From Pseudomonas sp. HOU2 (lineage in GTDB: Bacteria; Pseudomonadota; Gammaproteobacteria; Pseudomonadales; Pseudomonadaceae), in assembly GCF_040729435.1 (NCBI RefSeq), contig NZ_CP160398.1, positions 4,817,001 to 4,881,000 on the forward strand: a stretch of DNA of 64,000 nucleotides, given 5' to 3'. A program made the translations under genes and the position numbers. The notes under the pieces were generated by a model. That model had not been told where the DNA came from, made no database searches, and saw only the letters and a list, made by a program, of their open reading frames with translations. Within the stretch, counting starts at the first letter, position 1. Each line of letters starts with the position of its first letter. Of the stretch, positions 61,151 through 64,000 are shown in pieces.

Positions 61151-61357
61151 TCACGGCTGCGGATGCCCGAGCTTCTGCTTGATCAGGTCATACACTTCCT
61201 TGTGCGTCGAGTTGCGCAGGGTGTTGTCCTTGCAAGCCGAGGCCAGGAAGGTCTTAACCTCATCCTTGGCGTGCGGATAGAGGCTGGCGACGTAGTCGGC
61301 TTCATGCGTCTGGGTACAGTTGAAGTGCTTGTCGTCTTTCGCTTTGTCTCTAGCCAT
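61151..61357 (-). CDS. Small conserved hypothetical protein
   Basis: A 68-residue protein started at ATG 61357 after AAAAGGAGCCGCATC. It reads MARDKAKDDKHFNCTQTHEA at the start, then VASLYPHAKDEVKTFLASAC and KEVYDLIKQKLG. Mostly helical and charged, with two cysteines. Similar small proteins are common in Pseudomonas genomes; the function is unknown. Confidence 0.72.
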   Translation of the reverse strand: MARDKAKDDKHFNCTQTHEADYVASLYPHAKDEVKTFLASACKDNTLRNSTHKEVYDLIKQKLGHPQP

Positions 61358-61408
61358 GATGCGGCTCCTTTTGGGTTTGAACGTCATTTGGCGAAACAGG
61401 GCTGGATG

Positions 61409-61435
61409 GCCCCGTACGCTGAAGAGCGTAGGGGC
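61409..61435. terminator. Fourth, diverged copy of the tRNA-Ser type hairpin
   Basis: GCCCCGTACGCTGAAGAGCGTAGGGGC (27 bases, shown here by its ends GCCCCGTACGCT and AGCGTAGGGGC) keeps the GCTGAAGAGC loop of the copy at 60109 but lacks the T-run. It sits between two minus-strand genes. Confidence 0.5.
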
Positions 61436-61510
61436 GCAAAAGTGCTTTGCCAGCGCTTCAGACGAAAAAGGAAGAGGCTGTAGGACGCGGCACCATGCCG
61501 GGTGGCCCGG

Positions 61511-61702
61511 TCAGATCTCCTTCACCGGCGTCTCCCCCTGCACACCCTTGATCAACTCGATCACATGTAAACAGTCGGCCTTGTTTACATAGGATTCGCC
61601 ACTGGCAATTGTCTCGTGGTTCCCCGCCCGCAGTCTCCAGCGCCATTGGCCTTTGCCGGTGCTCGGGGTGCCTCGGGATTGCCTGTAGATCTCGAAATAC
61701 AT
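61511..61702 (-). CDS. DUF1508 (YegP-like) protein, single repeat
   Basis: A 63-residue protein started at ATG 61702 after GGAGCGAACTGA. One DUF1508 unit is seen: GQWRWRLRAGNHETIASGES followed by YVNKADCLHVIELIKG. It is half the length of the two-repeat protein at 1644. Function is unknown. The 276 bases before the glycosyltransferase contain nothing I can assign. Confidence 0.8.
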   Translation of the reverse strand: MYFEIYRQSRGTPSTGKGQWRWRLRAGNHETIASGESYVNKADCLHVIELIKGVQGETPVKEI

Positions 61703-61978
61703 TCAGTTCGCTCCTTGCGATGGTGTTTGCGCCAACCCGTGTGGTGCATCGTCGCAAGCCTAGCGGAGCGAGGTTTTTTCGCTATCGGGCATTTGTTTCC
61801 AATCGTTGGCAGATGTTTCTGAAGAGCGCGGGCTAGAGCGCACGCATCGGCGTCTGGATTGGCCAAAATGGCGTCATTTGCACCTTGCAAGGCTATCGAC
61901 GCTACTGCTTAATACGGGACGGCTCATGGCGTTGAAAATGTTTCGACGACCGACAAACATTATAAAAAGAGCATTCCC

Positions 61979-62944
61979 TTGACTGAGCATGGAACGGCAC
62001 AGGCCACACGGGTCACGTTATCGCTGGTTGTCCCGGTTTTTAACGAGGAAGACAGTCTCGACGCGTTCATTCAGCGCATCGATGAAGTCTTTCAGCACCA
62101 GGCGTCGATTGTTCTGGAACTGGTGTTCATCAATGACGGCAGTACGGATGCCACACTTGAGCGGCTGCTGGATCGTCAGCGGCACGATTCGCGGCTGCGC
62201 ATCGTCGATCTGAGCCGCAACTTCGGCAAAGAGGCGGCGTTATCCGCCGGCCTGCAGATCGCCACCGGGCAGATTGTGGTGCCTATCGATGCCGATCTGC
62301 AAGACCCGCCCGAAGTCATTCTGCAAATGATCGAGCGTTGGCGCGAAGGGTATGAAGTGGTGCTCGGTCACCGCATCAGCCGCCGCAGCGACACCTGGGC
62401 CAAGCAGACGTCGGCGCACTGGTTCTACCGCCTGCACAACAAGATCGCCGAGCAACCGCTGCCGGAAAACGTCGGTGACTTCCGCCTGATGGACCGGTGC
62501 GTGGTCGATGCCTTGCTGACCTTGCCCGAGTCCCGGCGCTTCATGAAGGGCCTGTTCGCCTGGGTCGGGTTTCGCACCACTCATGTTGATTACGAGCGGC
62601 CCGAGCGCGTGGCAGGGCAGAGCAAGTTCAACGGCTGGCGGCTGTGGAACTTTGCCCTGGAAGGCATCACCAGTTTCAGTACCGAACCGCTGCGGATATG
62701 GACTTACATCGGCGCGGTGGTCTCGCTGGTATCTTTTGCCTTTGCCATTTTTATTGTGCTGCGCACGCTGATCCACGGCGTCGACATGCCCGGTTATGCC
62801 TCGCTGATGGTGGCCGTGACGTTCCTCGGTGGCCTGCAATTGATTGGCATCGGCGTACTCGGCGAGTACCTCGGGCGCACTTATATCGAATCCAAACGCC
62901 GGCCGGTTTTTCTGGTGCGTCGCGTCTACGACCCCAAGGACTGA
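61979..62944 (+). CDS. GT2 glycosyltransferase (GtrB/ArnC-like)
   Basis: A 321-residue membrane glycosyltransferase. TTG at 61979 is taken as the start because no ATG lies before the conserved strand LSLVVPVFNEEDSLD. GT-A motifs are VFINDGSTDAT and the DxD-like DADLQDPPEVI. Two C-terminal membrane helices follow (YIGAVVSLVSFAFAIFIVL and VTFLGGLQLIGIGVLG). This group moves a sugar from a nucleotide donor to undecaprenyl phosphate, as in O-antigen or lipid A modification. The genes after it belong to the same operon. Confidence 0.88.
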   Translation: MTEHGTAQATRVTLSLVVPVFNEEDSLDAFIQRIDEVFQHQASIVLELVFINDGSTDATLERLLDRQRHDSRLRIVDLSRNFGKEAALSAGLQIATGQIVVPIDADLQDPPEVILQMIERWREGYEVVLGHRISRRSDTWAKQTSAHWFYRLHNKIAEQPLPENVGDFRLMDRCVVDALLTLPESRRFMKGLFAWVGFRTTHVDYERPERVAGQSKFNGWRLWNFALEGITSFSTEPLRIWTYIGAVVSLVSFAFAIFIVLRTLIHGVDMPGYASLMVAVTFLGGLQLIGIGVLGEYLGRTYIESKRRPVFLVRRVYDPKD

Positions 62945-62947
62945 AAC

Positions 62948-63658
62948 ATGGATCTCAAGGAAACCGACATCCTCGGTGACAGCATCGGTGAGCATTGGTA
63001 TTACTGCTCCAAAGCGGCGGCGACCCGTCGTCTGCTCGGTGATGCGCCAGTTACGCGGATTCTCGACGTGGGCGCCGGGTCGGGGTTTTTCTCGCATCAT
63101 CTGCTGACGCAAACCTCGGCGCAGGAGGCGTGGTGCGTCGATATCAGCTACCCCGCCGATTCCGATGCGACCACTGCCGGCAAACCGGTGCACTACCGCC
63201 GCGATATCGGCGCCATCGACGCCGATCTGGTGCTGCTCATGGACGTACTGGAGCATGTCGACCATGACCTCGGTCTGCTCAAGGCTTACGTTGACAAAGT
63301 ACCGTCCGGCAGCCGTTTCCTGATGACCGTGCCGGCCTTTCAGTTTCTCTGGAGTGGTCACGACGACTTCCTTGAACACAAGCGCCGCTACACGCTGCCG
63401 CAGTTTGAAACCCTGGCCCGTGACGCCGGTTTGACCGTGCAGCGCGGTGCCTACTATTTCGGTGCGGTGTTTCCGATCGCGGCAGCGTTGCGTTTGCTGC
63501 CCAAAGGACCGCAGGCCGCGGCACCGCAGTCGCAGCTCAAGCGCCATCATCCGCTGGTCAACGGCGTGCTCAAAACCCTGTGCAGCCTTGAACTGCCGCT
63601 GATGGGCAGCAATCGTCTGGCCGGTCTGAGCGTGTTTGTGCTGGCGCGTAAACCGTGA
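62948..63658 (+). CDS. Class I SAM-dependent methyltransferase
   Basis: A 236-residue enzyme starting 3 bases after the glycosyltransferase. Motif I is ILDVGAGSGFFSHHLL, then VLLMDVLEHVDHDLGLLKAYV. The C-terminal third has a hydrophobic stretch (YYFGAVFPIAAALRLL) that may associate with the membrane. It might methylate a lipid-linked or glycan substrate made by its neighbours. It overlaps the GtrA-like gene by 4 bases. Confidence 0.87.
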   Translation: MDLKETDILGDSIGEHWYYCSKAAATRRLLGDAPVTRILDVGAGSGFFSHHLLTQTSAQEAWCVDISYPADSDATTAGKPVHYRRDIGAIDADLVLLMDVLEHVDHDLGLLKAYVDKVPSGSRFLMTVPAFQFLWSGHDDFLEHKRRYTLPQFETLARDAGLTVQRGAYYFGAVFPIAAALRLLPKGPQAAAPQSQLKRHHPLVNGVLKTLCSLELPLMGSNRLAGLSVFVLARKP

Positions 63659-64000
63659 CCTCAGCCGACAGATCGGCGTTGATTCAGCGCGGCTTGCGCT
63701 TTGCCGTGACCGGTCTGTTCGTCACCGCCCTGCATGCACTGGTGGCGGTGCTGTTCATCAATTTCGTTGCAGCGCAACCGCCACTCGCCAACGGCGTGGC
63801 ATTTGCCGTGGCGACGGTGGTGTCCTATGTGATCAACACCACCTGGAGTTTTTCGGCCCGTTTGCATGGCAAAACCCTGCTGCGCTTCATGCTGGTTTCC
63901 TGTGGTGGATTCTGCCTTGCCATGTTCGTCGCGTGGGCGGCGCAGATCGCCGGGCTTCATTACTTGCTGGGTATCGGCGCCGTAGCGCTGATCATTCCGG
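63655..64000 (+). CDS. GtrA-family membrane protein (partial)
   Basis: GTG 63655 overlaps the methyltransferase stop (GTGA). The 115 residues visible include FAVTGLFVTALHALVAVLF, VVSYVINTTWSFSA and a third helix, the GtrA pattern. These proteins flip undecaprenyl-phosphate-linked sugars across the inner membrane. With the GtrB-like gene it forms a complete flippase plus transferase pair. The gene runs off the right edge of the window. Confidence 0.85.
   Translation, partial: MTSADRSALIQRGLRFAVTGLFVTALHALVAVLFINFVAAQPPLANGVAFAVATVVSYVINTTWSFSARLHGKTLLRFMLVSCGGFCLAMFVAWAAQIAGLHYLLGIGAVALIIP

Overview
The window is chromosomal DNA of a Pseudomonas, most likely of the P. fluorescens group. Evidence: the gene order nadB / sdhE-ygfX / algU-mucA-mucB-mucD, a phaG transacylase gene, a tctD-tctE / oprD-tctCBA citrate-type uptake locus, GC-rich third codon positions, and numerous inverted pairs of REP-like palindromes of the kind scattered through fluorescens-group intergenic spaces.

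Layout. 1-10.3 kb is accessory metabolism and resistance: a DJ-1/PfpI protein, a DapA-like lyase and a class II aldolase next to a divergent XRE-cupin regulator with a clear operator palindrome, a SIR2-like DUF4917 protein, an iron alcohol dehydrogenase, a ParDE-type toxin-antitoxin pair and FosA. 10.3-21.3 kb holds a LysE exporter, a PAS-GAF-GGDEF cyclase, stress proteins, methyltransferases, a HipBA pair, tRNA-Gly(CCC), phaG, rsuA and two Tyr-rich lipoproteins. 21.3-31.1 kb carries an acyl-CoA hydrolase, ung, and a complete tripartite tricarboxylate uptake system with its porin and two-component regulator. 31.2-47.8 kb is conserved core: HDOD, ygfZ, sdhE, ygfX, nadB, the algU envelope-stress operon (without mucC), bepA, a TusA-like gene, a PerM-type permease, bcp, gcvR, then dapA-bamC-MBL hydrolase-purC.

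47.94-60.10 kb is a 12-kb integrated element in the 3' end of tRNA-Ser(CGA). It has a 17-bp att duplication, a tyrosine integrase at the right end, and paired TTCTACGTA arm-type repeats with the same 13-bp register at both ends. Inside are a five-gene translationally coupled operon centred on a lone tape-measure-like protein, a three-unit iteron array followed by a winged-helix (Rep-like) gene, an AbiJ-type abortive-infection gene, a serine recombinase with res-like repeats, two membrane proteins of unknown function, and long structured non-coding stretches. No capsid, portal, terminase, sheath or lysis enzyme is present. The combination of integration, apparent self-replication, defence and an isolated tape-measure-like gene does not match a mobile-element class I can name and is the best candidate here for an undescribed system, perhaps a phage satellite or an integrative plasmid.

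60.1-61.5 kb contains hicAB and two small genes between further copies of the tRNA-Ser terminator hairpin, suggesting older insertions at the same site. 61.98-64.0 kb starts a GtrB-like glycosyltransferase / methyltransferase / GtrA-like flippase operon that runs off the end.
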